A program made the translations under genes and the position numbers. From NCBI RefSeq assembly GCF_038066715.1, contig NZ_JBBUKT010000007.1, positions 248,001 to 312,000 of the forward strand: a DNA stretch of 64,000 nt, given 5' to 3'. This DNA comes from Luteolibacter sp. Y139 (GTDB lineage Bacteria; Verrucomicrobiota; Verrucomicrobiia; Verrucomicrobiales; Akkermansiaceae). Every line of letters begins with the position of its first letter. Position 1 is the first letter of the stretch. The notes under the pieces were generated by a model. The model searched no databases. It was not told the origin of the DNA and worked only from the letters and a program-made list of their open reading frames with translations. Positions 34,623 through 43,265 of this stretch are shown piece by piece.

Positions 34623-36095
34623 TCACCGGACCGCCTCCAGCTTCGCTTTCAATTCAGTGACCTTATCGGGATGCTCTGATGCGAGGTTGGTCTTTTCTCC
34701 GGGATCCGTGGAAAGATCGTAGAGTTGTCCCGTGGGTTCGTTGCCGAGTTCCGTGTTGGTGGCCTCGCTGCGCTTGGCTCCTTGGCCCGGCGGGATGAAC
34801 TTCCAATCGCCGGCTCGGATGGCGAGCTGGCTGGCGTGCTCGATGACTTCGGCACGTCCTTGATTCGACTCGCCTAACAGGGTTGCTGATGCATCGCGGC
34901 TGTCGGGGAAGGTCGCCTCAGCACCGGCGATGGCGGCGAAGGTTTTCGCGAAGTCGATCTGGCTGAGCATGGCGTTGCTGGTGGTGCCTGCTTTCACTTT
35001 GGCGGGCCAGCGGACGATGGTCGGCACGCGGGTGCCGCCTTCGAAGATGCTGTACTTTCCGCCGCGGAAAGGTCCGGCGGGCTTGTGGTCGCCGAGTTTT
35101 TTGACGGCTTCATCCTTGTAGCCGTCATCGATCACCGGGCCGTTGTCGCTGGAGAGGATGACCAATGTGTTCTCGGCGAGCTTCAGGTCATCGAGTGCCT
35201 TGAGCACTTCGCCGACCTGCCAATCGGCCTGGACGATCGAATCACCACGCGGGCCCATGGTGGTCTTGCCGATGAAGCGGGGATTGGGGACCCGCGGCAC
35301 GTGGATATCGTGCATGGCGTAGTAGAGGAAGAAGGGCTTGTCCTTGGATTCGTGAATGAAGCGCACGGCTTGCGCGCAGAAGTGGTCGGCCATGTCCTCA
35401 TCCTTCCATAAGGCCTTGGCGCCGCCCTTCATGTAGCCGATACGGCCGATGCCATTGACGACCGCCATGTTGTGGCCGTGGCTCCAGTCGAGCTTCAGTT
35501 CCTCTCGATCGCTCACGCCGGTGGGCAGGCCGGGGAAGGGCTTCTCGTAGGAGACCTCGATGGGGTCGGCGGAATCGAGGTTCACCACCTTGCCATCCTC
35601 GACATAGACGCAGGGGACGCGGTCGCCGGTGGCGGCCATGATGTGGGAAAAGTCGAAGCCGACGGCGTTCGGCGAGAGCTTGATCGGCTGGTTCCAATTG
35701 ACGCCTTCCTTGCCTCCGAGGCCGAGGTGCCACTTGCCGACGACTCCGGTGCGATAGCCGGCCTTATGCAAGGTCGCGGGTAGCGTCGGCTGAGCGGGGT
35801 CGATGATCATCGCGGCATCGCCCGGGAGAATCCCGGTGCCTTTCTGACGCCACGCGTATTTTCCCGTGAGCAGCGAAAACCGCGAGGGGGTGCAGGTCGC
35901 GGAGGTGGCGTAGCCGGCGGTGAAATTGAGGCCCTCCTTGGCGATACGGTCGATGTTCGGGGTCTGCACCGCAGTCGCGCCGTTGCACGAGACATCGCCG
36001 AAGCCTAGATCGTCGGCGTAGATGAGAACGATGTTCGGCTTCTCTGCTGCAATCAGCGTGAACGGCAGCAGGATGAGTGAGGTGATCAATTTCAC
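34623..36095 (-). CDS. Secreted arylsulfatase (family S1)
   Basis: The 490-residue protein has a signal peptide (to about residue 17) and the sulfatase core: metal-binding DD at 28-29 (YADDLGFGD), the formylglycine motif CTPSR at 68-72, and the KWHLG lysine/histidine motif near residue 122. FGly formation from C68 needs a maturase, which is not in the window. The substrate may be a sulfated polysaccharide; family S1 covers many. The protein is full length. It stands alone and not next to lyases, so membership of a polysaccharide cluster is not supported here. Confidence 0.93.
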   Translation of the reverse strand: MKLITSLILLPFTLIAAEKPNIVLIYADDLGFGDVSCNGATAVQTPNIDRIAKEGLNFTAGYATSATCTPSRFSLLTGKYAWRQKGTGILPGDAAMIIDPAQPTLPATLHKAGYRTGVVGKWHLGLGGKEGVNWNQPIKLSPNAVGFDFSHIMAATGDRVPCVYVEDGKVVNLDSADPIEVSYEKPFPGLPTGVSDREELKLDWSHGHNMAVVNGIGRIGYMKGGAKALWKDEDMADHFCAQAVRFIHESKDKPFFLYYAMHDIHVPRVPNPRFIGKTTMGPRGDSIVQADWQVGEVLKALDDLKLAENTLVILSSDNGPVIDDGYKDEAVKKLGDHKPAGPFRGGKYSIFEGGTRVPTIVRWPAKVKAGTTSNAMLSQIDFAKTFAAIAGAEATFPDSRDASATLLGESNQGRAEVIEHASQLAIRAGDWKFIPPGQGAKRSEATNTELGNEPTGQLYDLSTDPGEKTNLASEHPDKVTELKAKLEAVR

Positions 36096-36187
36096 GGGCT
36101 GAAAATACGGATTGATGACGGTTTTCCATCAGCAAATGTGCCCAGCCGCGAGGGTGTGACGCGAAATCGCTCGCGATTCCGGCGTCG

Positions 36188-36946
36188 CTACTCCCACCAG
36201 CCGCAGGTCCGGTCCTGCTCGGCGCAGACGATTTCCACGCTCGCCAAGGCTCCTCTCACCGCTGAGGCGGCGGTGATGGGGCAATTGCAGTCGCGGCTGA
36301 GGTGGCCGAGCACCACGCGACGGAGGCCGGCGGGGGCGAGTTCGGCGACGAGCGCCGCGGTCTGGGCGTTGGAAAGGTGGCCGTGGCGCGAGGAAATCCG
36401 CTGCTTGGTGGACCAGGGGCGCTTGGTATCCGCCTCCAGCAGGGCATCGTCGTAGTTCGCTTCCACGAACAGCGCGTGAACGCCGCGCAGGCGTTCCGCG
36501 ATGAGCTTGGTGACGTGACCGGTATCGCTCAGCAGGCCGAAGGCCCGTTCCTCGTGGCGGAACACGTAACCGACCGGCTCCACGGCATCGTGGGGCACGG
36601 CGAACGACTGCACGGACAAGCCATTGAAGCTGAACTGTGCGCCGGATTCGAAGATCTTCCAGGAGGCGGTGTCGACGCCTCCGCCGCGGACGACCATGGC
36701 GGTGGACGGGGTCGCGTAGACCGGCACCGGCAGGTTTTTCATCATCACCCGCAAGCCGCGGATGTGGTCGCCGTGCTCGTGAGTCAGGAGCACGGCGTTG
36801 AGGCTGGCGGGGTCGATGCCACTGGCCTTCATGCGGTCGGTCAGTTGCTTCGCCGAGAGCCCGGCATCGATGAGCACGCGAATGCCGCCGGCCTCGACGA
36901 CCGCCGCATTTCCCGCACTTCCGCTGCCCAGAACGATGAACCGCAC
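36188..36946 (-). CDS. MBL-fold metallo-hydrolase (YycJ/WalJ-like)
   Basis: A 252-residue metallo-beta-lactamase fold protein: FIVLGSGSAGN at the start, the metal motif THEHGDH (LLTHEHGDHIRGL), then SFAVPHDAVEPVGY, LLSDTGH and GHLSRDCN. The beginning and spacing match WalJ/YycJ, cytosolic nucleases or phosphodiesterases linked to cell wall and replication control in Firmicutes. Start GTG 36946 aligns with the family start, although no ribosome binding site is visible. It is divergent from the AsmA-like gene. Exact substrate unknown. Confidence 0.85.
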   Translation of the reverse strand: MRFIVLGSGSAGNAAVVEAGGIRVLIDAGLSAKQLTDRMKASGIDPASLNAVLLTHEHGDHIRGLRVMMKNLPVPVYATPSTAMVVRGGGVDTASWKIFESGAQFSFNGLSVQSFAVPHDAVEPVGYVFRHEERAFGLLSDTGHVTKLIAERLRGVHALFVEANYDDALLEADTKRPWSTKQRISSRHGHLSNAQTAALVAELAPAGLRRVVLGHLSRDCNCPITAASAVRGALASVEIVCAEQDRTCGWWE

Positions 36947-37057
36947 GAGGGGGAGGAAAAAGCTCCGGGCGGGGAGTGCAAGTGCCAAAATGAACGGTCG
37001 TAGTTCTCCGTGTTGGCGCTTGGAAATCCTTCCGTCGAGAGCCATCCTCCCGGGGTC

Positions 37058-39571
37058 GTGAGGCACATCCGCATCATCCACAAGCTCCGGACACTGGTGG
37101 CGCTGCTGGTGTTCGCCGGAATGCTGGCGGCGGGTTACTCGCTGTGGTGGGCCAATCAGACCGGTTTGCCGGATTCGTGGCGCACGGAAATCGAGAAGGC
37201 GCTGGCCGGGCGAGGCCTCCATGCGGACATCCAAGGGCTGAGATATTGGCCTTTCAAGGGGGTGCAGGCCGATGAGGTGGTGATTTATGGTGACGAGACG
37301 CGGCAGCGGGTGCTGGCTCGGGTGAAAGAGGTGGTGATGGACATCGACCGAACGAAGCTGGCCCGCGGTCAGGTGCGGGTGGAGCGGTTGGACTTGAAAG
37401 GCGGTTCTCTATCGCTGCCGGCGGATCCCCTCGATCCGCAATCGAAGGTGCTGGAAGTGAAGAACGCCAGCGGCCGACTGTTGATGCCAGGGGGACGGCG
37501 CTTCGAAGTGATCGGCGCGAAGGGCGAGGTGAACGGGATCCAACTGGAATTCGAGGCGCTGATCCTGGGTTATCGCCAGCGGCCCTCTGGCACGGACCTT
37601 GAGAACGAGCAGGCGCGAGCCAACCGGAGAAAGCAGCTCACGCGAGTGATCGATCTGTTAGAGCCATGGCAATTCGATGCTGCCGCGCCGCCGGTGATCC
37701 GGTTGCGGGTGGAAGGTGACCTGGATGATCCGAAGACGGTGCGGGCGGATGTTTTCGTGAAGAGCGGTCCTTTGGAGCACGGCGGCGTTTTGCTGAAGAA
37801 GATCGAAGCGAAAGGTGAGATGCGCGGTCGCTTGCTGGTGCTGGACTCGCTGCATCTGGAAGATGAGGGAGGGGCCTTGTCCGGCCGGATGGAGTACGAC
37901 ATGAACGACCGGTCGGGACGTTTCGAGGCGAATTCGAATCTCGAACTGCCGGTGCTGCTGAAGGAATTCGATGCGCCGGGCTGGCTCGATCAGGTGAGTT
38001 TCCAGGCGCGTCCGGTGGTATCGACTCAGGGTGAATTCAAGTGGCCGGAGAATGCCAAGCCCTCGATCCACGTGATGGGTCATTTGATGGCGGAGAACTT
38101 GCGTTTCCAAGGGCACTCGGCCTCGAAGGTGGAAACCGATGTTTCATGGAACGGCGAGAACGCGTTCCTCGACAACCTGGTGGTGACGCGGCCGGATGGC
38201 ACCCTGCGAGGGAAGCTGCTGGCGAAGCCGGGGAACGTGCGCTACGACCTCGCGACCAACCTGCGCAAGGGCGTGTGGCGGGGCTTTTTCGACCAGCATC
38301 CGCTGGGAAAGATACTCGATGATTTCACCGATCGCGACGACACCACGGTGAATGCTCATGTATTCGGTCGCTTCGATCCGGCAGATCCTCATGACTGGAG
38401 CACCAAGGGTGAGGTGCGGGTGACCCACATGGCCTACAAGGGCACGCCTTTCCGGGAGGCGGAGGTGAAGCTGGACCTCAACCACGACTATCTCGACTTC
38501 TACGACGGCAAGGTGGAATTCGACTACGCCAACTACGCGATGCGGAAGGAGTTTGGCGGACCGATGACGGGCCGGGCGAAGGCCGAGAGCGTGCGTTGGG
38601 ACAGTGCGCCGGGGACGCTCACCTTGAAGGGAATCGAGGGGGATTTCTGGCCCGCTCCGGTATTGCGGTGCTTCCTGCCGAAGGTGGCGGATCACTTGGA
38701 GCAGTATCGGTTTCACACCCCGCCGAAGTTGAGCGGGGGAGGGGTGATCGGTCTCTTCGAGCGCGGTGCGGGGAAGACGGATTTCCGTGTGAACGGCAGC
38801 ACCCAGGGACAGGTGACCTATGAGTTTGTTGGGAAAGACCTGCTGCTTTCAGGGCTGAAGACGAAGGTTCAGGTGAAGCCGCACTCGACGGAGATCAGGG
38901 ACTTGAGCTTCGATCTCTTCGATGGACCGATGCGGGGGAAGTTCGACATTCTGCCGACCGAAGGAGATCACACGAAAGTGAAGGGGGAGCTGGACTGGAC
39001 GCGGCTGAGCTTGCCGGAGCTTTCGGGGGCGTGCGGGTTTGAAAAGAAGGCCAAGGGTTTCGTGACGGGGCGGATCGAGTTCGAGCATCAGGGCGAGGCC
39101 GCTGCTGCCGGCTTGAGTGGCGACGGCTTGATCGCCTTGGAGGATGGCGAGATGTTCTCGGTGCCGATTTTCGGGCCCTTGTCACCGGTGCTGTCGGCGG
39201 TACTGGCCAACCGGAAGGCGGGCTTCCAGGAGGCGAAGGACGCGTTCTGTACCTTCAACGTGAAGGAGGGTGTGCTGCGGACCGACGACTTCCTGACGAC
39301 CACGCCGTCCCTGGTGTTCACCGGGGATGCGACGGCCGACCTGAACCGCTCCACCCTGGACATGACGATCCGGATGAACGCGCGTGGCCTGTTCGGGATC
39401 ATCACCTTGCCGCTGAAGCCGTTTTACGGGTTGTTCCAGTTCCGGGGCACCGGCCCGATCAAGGAGCCGAAGTGGGACAATGTGATGTTCACCTCGCCGC
39501 CGGAAAGCCAGAACGAGCGGCTGCTGGCGCCGCCGCGGGCACGCGATGTCAAGGGTATGGAGAGCCCTTGA
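37058..39571 (+). CDS. AsmA-like inner-membrane-anchored protein
   Basis: An 837-residue protein with one N-terminal membrane helix (about 11-30: LVALLVFAGMLAAGYSLWWA) and a long periplasmic part. The C-terminal 150 residues have the AsmA/TamB-type pattern: GDGLIALEDGEMFSVPIFGPLSPVLS, FNVKEGVLRTDDF, VFTGDATADLNRSTLDMTI. The rest is a repeating beta structure as expected for bridge-like lipid-transfer proteins. AsmA-like proteins are linked to phospholipid transport to the outer membrane. GTG 37058 is chosen; GTG 37010 is possible. The organism should thus have an outer membrane. Assignment of AsmA rests mainly on the C-terminus. Confidence 0.78.
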   Translation: MRHIRIIHKLRTLVALLVFAGMLAAGYSLWWANQTGLPDSWRTEIEKALAGRGLHADIQGLRYWPFKGVQADEVVIYGDETRQRVLARVKEVVMDIDRTKLARGQVRVERLDLKGGSLSLPADPLDPQSKVLEVKNASGRLLMPGGRRFEVIGAKGEVNGIQLEFEALILGYRQRPSGTDLENEQARANRRKQLTRVIDLLEPWQFDAAAPPVIRLRVEGDLDDPKTVRADVFVKSGPLEHGGVLLKKIEAKGEMRGRLLVLDSLHLEDEGGALSGRMEYDMNDRSGRFEANSNLELPVLLKEFDAPGWLDQVSFQARPVVSTQGEFKWPENAKPSIHVMGHLMAENLRFQGHSASKVETDVSWNGENAFLDNLVVTRPDGTLRGKLLAKPGNVRYDLATNLRKGVWRGFFDQHPLGKILDDFTDRDDTTVNAHVFGRFDPADPHDWSTKGEVRVTHMAYKGTPFREAEVKLDLNHDYLDFYDGKVEFDYANYAMRKEFGGPMTGRAKAESVRWDSAPGTLTLKGIEGDFWPAPVLRCFLPKVADHLEQYRFHTPPKLSGGGVIGLFERGAGKTDFRVNGSTQGQVTYEFVGKDLLLSGLKTKVQVKPHSTEIRDLSFDLFDGPMRGKFDILPTEGDHTKVKGELDWTRLSLPELSGACGFEKKAKGFVTGRIEFEHQGEAAAAGLSGDGLIALEDGEMFSVPIFGPLSPVLSAVLANRKAGFQEAKDAFCTFNVKEGVLRTDDFLTTTPSLVFTGDATADLNRSTLDMTIRMNARGLFGIITLPLKPFYGLFQFRGTGPIKEPKWDNVMFTSPPESQNERLLAPPRARDVKGMESP

Positions 39572-39683
39572 TTGTAGGCATTTTCGGGTAGATCCTTCCT
39601 TGCGCGGTGGTGGTAACAGTGCCAGCCTTTTTCCCAAGCGCCAGACGCTACGATTTTTCATCCAACACCAATCCATTCCTGTC

Positions 39684-40115
39684 ATGTCCGACCCATTTGC
39701 CAACGCCGGTTCCCTCGATCCTGAAGCGGGTTTTTCCAACGTAGGCCAAGCGGCCAACGACCTCCGCGCCGCCGCGGGTGAAAAGGCCAAGGAACTCGCC
39801 CATCAGGCGAGCGATCAGGCCAAGGCCCTCAAGGAGCGCGCGGTGGAGACCGTGCAGCACTTCCGCGATGTCGCCGGCGAGAAAGCCCAGGCGTTCAAAT
39901 CCGCGGCTACCGAGAAGGCTGAAACCCTCAAGACCGCCGCTTCCGAGAAGGCTCGCGAATTCCGCAGCGTCGCCGACGACCAGTGGCGCGAAACGCGGGT
40001 GAAGGCCAAGGAGTTCCACATCACCACCGAGGACTACATCCGCCAGCACCCGACGCGGTGCGTGCTCGGAGCCCTGGGTGTCGGTTTCCTGATCGGCCTG
40101 ATCGCCCGTCGCTGA
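39684..40115 (+). CDS. YqjD/ElaB-like (DUF883) membrane-anchored protein
   Basis: The 143-residue protein is mostly a long alanine/lysine/glutamate amphipathic helix (about 25-110) made of 11-residue-like repeats (EKAxxFKSAATEKAETLKTAASEKA). A conserved C-terminal anchor follows: IRQHPTRCVLGALGVGFLIGLIARR. That end is the DUF883 signature of E. coli YqjD/ElaB, tail-anchored proteins that bind ribosomes in stationary phase. The start is ATG 39684. It leads an operon with a YqjE-like and a third small membrane protein, the same order as E. coli yqjD-yqjE-yqjK. Confidence 0.83.
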   Translation: MSDPFANAGSLDPEAGFSNVGQAANDLRAAAGEKAKELAHQASDQAKALKERAVETVQHFRDVAGEKAQAFKSAATEKAETLKTAASEKAREFRSVADDQWRETRVKAKEFHITTEDYIRQHPTRCVLGALGVGFLIGLIARR

Positions 40116-40184
40116 AATCCCGGTGCTTTTCTTTTTGCCGCGGTGCGCGCCTGATGGCAGGCGTGGCCGCGGCCCTTTGATCTC

Positions 40185-40580
40185 ATGAGTGATGCCCCCG
40201 AATCCGAGGCCCGGCCGGCCTCATCCTTGCGGCACTCCGCGGTGGAGTTCGTTTCCGCGCGCGTGGAGCTTGCCGCCTTGGAAGCTCGCGAGGCGGGCAA
40301 GCACGCGGCCCGGAGCGGCGTGATGGTCGCGATCATCGCGGGCTGTGCGATGACCGCCTGGCTGGCGGGCGTGGCCGGCCTGATCGGCTGGGTGGCCGCC
40401 GCGGGGAAGATCCCGTGGCACTTCGCCGCGCTCGGGGCAGCGGTGCTGCACTTGATCGTGGCGGGAATCATCGTGGCCATGCTGCGCCGCCCCTCGCCGC
40501 CGATGTTTTCCATTTCCAAAGCTGAACTCCTCAAGGACCGCGAATGGCTTCTGAATCTGAAAGACAAACCGAAGCGCTGA
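40185..40580 (+). CDS. YqjE-like phage holin superfamily protein (PF07332)
   Basis: A 131-residue protein with two membrane helices (about 45-70 and 78-102) between a soluble N-terminus with the conserved ARVELAALEAREAGKHAARSG stretch and a charged tail. This is the YqjE/Holin-X layout. Despite the family name there is no phage context. It lies 69 bp after the YqjD-like gene, and the third gene of the set starts 37 bp inside its end. Its function is unknown, likely envelope stress or stationary phase. Confidence 0.8.
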   Translation: MSDAPESEARPASSLRHSAVEFVSARVELAALEAREAGKHAARSGVMVAIIAGCAMTAWLAGVAGLIGWVAAAGKIPWHFAALGAAVLHLIVAGIIVAMLRRPSPPMFSISKAELLKDREWLLNLKDKPKR

Positions 40581-40912
40581 TCGCCCGGCTCGCCGCCTCG
40601 CGCTCCGATCTGGGGCGTGATGTGGCAATCTTGCGTCATCGCCTGGACGTGCCGGCGCGGGTCAAGGAATCCGTGATGTCCAAGCCGCTGGCGTGGTTTG
40701 GCGGTTCGCTCGGGGCCGGATTGGTGGCGAGTTTCCTCCTGAGAGGCCGGAAATCCGCGCCGAAACAGGAGAAGGTGGTGCGCCGCAGCCTGTGGGGGCT
40801 GGCCCTCAGCGGAGCCTTCACTTTGGCCCGTCCCGCCCTTCAAACATGGGCCACAAATGAACTCCAGAAGCGCTTTGTGATACCCGGTAATGACAACGTC
40901 CGGTCTCGTTAA
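40544..40912 (+). CDS. Small membrane protein, third gene of the yqjDE-like set
   Basis: A 122-residue protein overlapping the YqjE-like gene by 37 bp. The N-terminus (MASESERQTEALIARLAASRSDLGRDVAILRHRLDVPARVKES) is a charged helix resembling DUF3618/YqjK-type proteins. A hydrophobic segment lies at about 45-65, with a weaker one at 80-100. Position and size match YqjK of E. coli, but sequence evidence alone is weak. It should sit in the inner membrane with its neighbours. Confidence 0.68.
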   Translation: MASESERQTEALIARLAASRSDLGRDVAILRHRLDVPARVKESVMSKPLAWFGGSLGAGLVASFLLRGRKSAPKQEKVVRRSLWGLALSGAFTLARPALQTWATNELQKRFVIPGNDNVRSR

Positions 40913-40971
40913 TTCGCAGTCAAAATTCCCCCTTCCCAACCCCCGGTCTTCCCGCTCTAACCCAAGCCCGC

Positions 40972-42057
40972 ATGTCGTCCGAACACCGCGTCCTAGATCA
41001 CGTCGATGAATATCTCCGGCTTGGCCGGCAATACGATTGTTCCGACGTTCACCTTCCAACCGCTTTCCCGCCGGCGTGGCGTCGTTTCGGCCAGCTCCTG
41101 CCGATCTGGCACGACCACGATCCGCTGACCGCGGAGGATACGGAGCGCCTCGCCCGGTCCTTCCTCGGAGACCGCGAGTGGAAGCGCCTTCAAGAGAAGG
41201 GTGATGTCGACTTCGCCTATTCGAATCCGGAAGGCCGCTTCCGTGCATCCGTGGTCAAGCAGCGGCTTGGCTACGACATGGTGTTCCGGATCATCAATTC
41301 CCAGCTCAAGACGATGGAGGAGATCAACCTCCCCGTGGAGCACCTCACGCCGCTGACCCGCTATCACAACGGCCTGATCCTCGTGACCGGCGCGGTTGGC
41401 TCCGGCAAGTCGACCACGCTCGCGGCGCTCATCGACTTCATCAACAAGGACCGCGAGGATCATATCCTCACGCTCGAAGACCCGATCGAATATGTCTTCG
41501 AGTCGAAGGGTTGCCACGTGAACCAGCGCGAGGTTCACACCCACACCGAGTCCTTCGCGAAGGCACTGCGCGGCGCGCTGCGGGAAGACCCGGACGTGAT
41601 CATGGTCGGTGAAATGCGCGACTTGGAAACCATCTCGCTGGCGCTCACCGCCGCGGAAACGGGTCACTTGGTGCTTGGCACCCTCCACACCGGTAACGCG
41701 CCCCGCACGCTCGACCGTGTGCTCGACGTGTTCCCCGTGGACCAGCGCGAACAGATCCGCATCATGGTGTCGGAATCGCTGCGCGGTGTCCTTTCCCAGC
41801 AGCTCGTCCCGCGCGCCGACGGCAATGGCCGGGTGATGGCGCTGGAACTCCTGGTCAATACTCCCGCCGTGTCCGCGACCATCCGTGACGGCAAGACCTT
41901 CATGCTCCCCGGCATCATGCAGACCGGTAAAAACGTCGGCATGATCACGATGGATGAGTCCCTCCGCAAACTCTACATCAAGGGTTTGATCACGCAGGAA
42001 GAGGCCCTCTTCCGCAGTGAGGACAAGATCCAGATGCGCAATTTCTTCCAATCCTGA
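40972..42057 (+). CDS. pilT: Type IV pilus retraction ATPase PilT, copy 1
   Basis: The 361-residue hexameric ATPase has an N-terminal PAS-like domain and a RecA domain with Walker A GAVGSGKST (140-148), the Asp box LTLEDPIEYVFESKG, Walker B IMVGEMRDLETI and the His box TGHLVLGTLHT. The Walker A has an unusual alanine-valine (GAVG) compared with GPTG in copy 2. The AIRNLI-type C-terminal motif of classical PilT is not clear (ATIRDGKTFML). It may be a PilU-like accessory retraction motor. Copy 2 follows after 18 bp. No pilB, pilC or pilin gene is near. Confidence 0.9.
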   Translation: MSSEHRVLDHVDEYLRLGRQYDCSDVHLPTAFPPAWRRFGQLLPIWHDHDPLTAEDTERLARSFLGDREWKRLQEKGDVDFAYSNPEGRFRASVVKQRLGYDMVFRIINSQLKTMEEINLPVEHLTPLTRYHNGLILVTGAVGSGKSTTLAALIDFINKDREDHILTLEDPIEYVFESKGCHVNQREVHTHTESFAKALRGALREDPDVIMVGEMRDLETISLALTAAETGHLVLGTLHTGNAPRTLDRVLDVFPVDQREQIRIMVSESLRGVLSQQLVPRADGNGRVMALELLVNTPAVSATIRDGKTFMLPGIMQTGKNVGMITMDESLRKLYIKGLITQEEALFRSEDKIQMRNFFQS

Positions 42058-42075
42058 TTTCACCGGTAAAATCCC

Positions 42076-43185
42076 ATGGCTCGCATCGACGCCCTCTTCC
42101 AATACCTCGTCGCCAACCGGGGTTCCGATCTTCACCTGGCCGAAGGCCAGCCTCCGAAAACCCGTGTCCACGGTTCGGTCACTCCGATTCCCGACCAGCC
42201 CGTGATGGATGGTCCGGCCATCCGGCAGATGCTCGAGGAGATCTGTGAACCGAAGGCTTTCGCGAAGTATCTCGAAACCGGTGACCTCGACTTCGCTTAT
42301 GCGATGGATGAGGACTCGCGGTTCCGCTGCAACTATCTCAAGCAGAACAACGGCCTCGGCGCCGTCTTCCGGTTGATCCCGACCGAGATCATGTCGCTCG
42401 AGTCGCTGGGCGTGCCGGAAGTGGTGAAGCAATTCGGCCACATCCGCTCCGGTCTGGTGCTGGTCACCGGTCCGACCGGTTCCGGCAAGTCCACGACGCT
42501 CGCGGCGCTGCTCGACTACATCAACATCAACTTCAACCGGCACATCATCACGGTGGAGGAGCCGATCGAGTTCGTGCACCGGAACAAGAAGTCGATCATC
42601 ACGCAGCGCGAGGTGCCGATCCAGACGCCGTCCTTCTCCGATGGCCTGCGCGCGGCACTTCGTGAAGATGCGGACATCGTGCTCGTGGGCGAAATGCGAG
42701 ACCTGGAAACGATCTCGCTGGCGCTGACAGCGGCGGAAACCGGTCTGCTTGTCTTCGGCACGCTGCACACGAACAACGCGCGCAAGACGGTTGACCGTAT
42801 CATCGACGTGTTTCCCGCCGACCAGCAGTCGCAGGTGCGCACCATGCTCGCGGCTTCGCTGCGCGGCGTGCTTGCCCAGCTTCTCTGCAAGCGGTCCGAC
42901 AAGCCGGGCCGCGTGGCCGTGCACGAGATCATGTTCGCAACGCCGGCCGTCTCCGCGATCATTCGTGAAGGTGCCACCCAGAAGCTCTATGACGTCATCA
43001 CCGGCGGCAAGGGCGAGGGGATGCAGTTCATGGACGAGTCGATCTGGCAGAAGCTCCAGGCCAACATGATTTCGCCGGAAGAAGCCTATATGAAGGCGAT
43101 CGACAAATCGCGCTTCAAGAGATTCCTGCCCGAGAAGTCGGCTCATCTCGGAGATGCCTCGGGTGAGAGCCCGATGGAACATTGA
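42076..43185 (+). CDS. pilT: Type IV pilus retraction ATPase PilT, copy 2
   Basis: The 369-residue protein has SDLHL near the start, Walker A GPTGSGKST (132-140), the Asp box ITVEEPIEFVHRNKKS, Walker B VLVGEMRDLETI, and the C-terminal AIIREGATQKLYDVI, close to the AIRNLIREGK motif needed for retraction. It is therefore the more canonical PilT of the pair and may power twitching motility. It shares about half of its residues with copy 1 by eye. The stem-loop at 43213 follows the gene, before a zinc-ribbon protein gene. Confidence 0.93.
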   Translation: MARIDALFQYLVANRGSDLHLAEGQPPKTRVHGSVTPIPDQPVMDGPAIRQMLEEICEPKAFAKYLETGDLDFAYAMDEDSRFRCNYLKQNNGLGAVFRLIPTEIMSLESLGVPEVVKQFGHIRSGLVLVTGPTGSGKSTTLAALLDYININFNRHIITVEEPIEFVHRNKKSIITQREVPIQTPSFSDGLRAALREDADIVLVGEMRDLETISLALTAAETGLLVFGTLHTNNARKTVDRIIDVFPADQQSQVRTMLAASLRGVLAQLLCKRSDKPGRVAVHEIMFATPAVSAIIREGATQKLYDVITGGKGEGMQFMDESIWQKLQANMISPEEAYMKAIDKSRFKRFLPEKSAHLGDASGESPMEH

Positions 43186-43212
43186 CCTGCCTTGGAAGGG
43201 CAGCGGACCGTT

Positions 43213-43240
43213 GACGCTATCGGGTGCTTCCGATAGCGTC
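43213..43240. terminator. Perfect 11-bp hairpin after pilT copy 2
   Basis: GACGCTATCGG (43213-43223) pairs fully with CCGATAGCGTC (43230-43240) around a 6-nt loop, GTGCTT. It lies 28 bp after the pilT stop and about 26 bp before the next start. There is no T-run, so it may end transcription weakly, stabilise the pilT mRNA 3' end, or lower expression of the next gene. Confidence 0.55.
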
Positions 43241-43265
43241 CGCACGTCGGACACTCACCTCCCTG

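Noticed and set aside
14433..36095. One polysaccharide utilisation locus spanning lyases, esterases and sulfatase
   Set aside because: The genes are scattered across 22 kb with housekeeping genes between and different strands; no SusCD-like or transporter genes are present.
36117..36135. TTTTCCATCAGCA near 36120 as another BlaI-type operator
   Set aside because: It has a three-base insertion relative to TTTTCCAGCA, no partner site at 44 bp, and no suitable start codon.
40185..40580. Holin family protein as evidence of prophage
   Set aside because: It belongs to the YqjE branch in a yqjD/yqjE-like gene set; no phage structural, integrase or lysis genes are near.
40993..43254. Open frame of more than 700 codons on the minus strand opposite both pilT genes
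   Set aside because: It is a GC-rich shadow of two clear pilT genes; its product is low-complexity (HDV/REG-rich) and has no family features or ribosome binding site.
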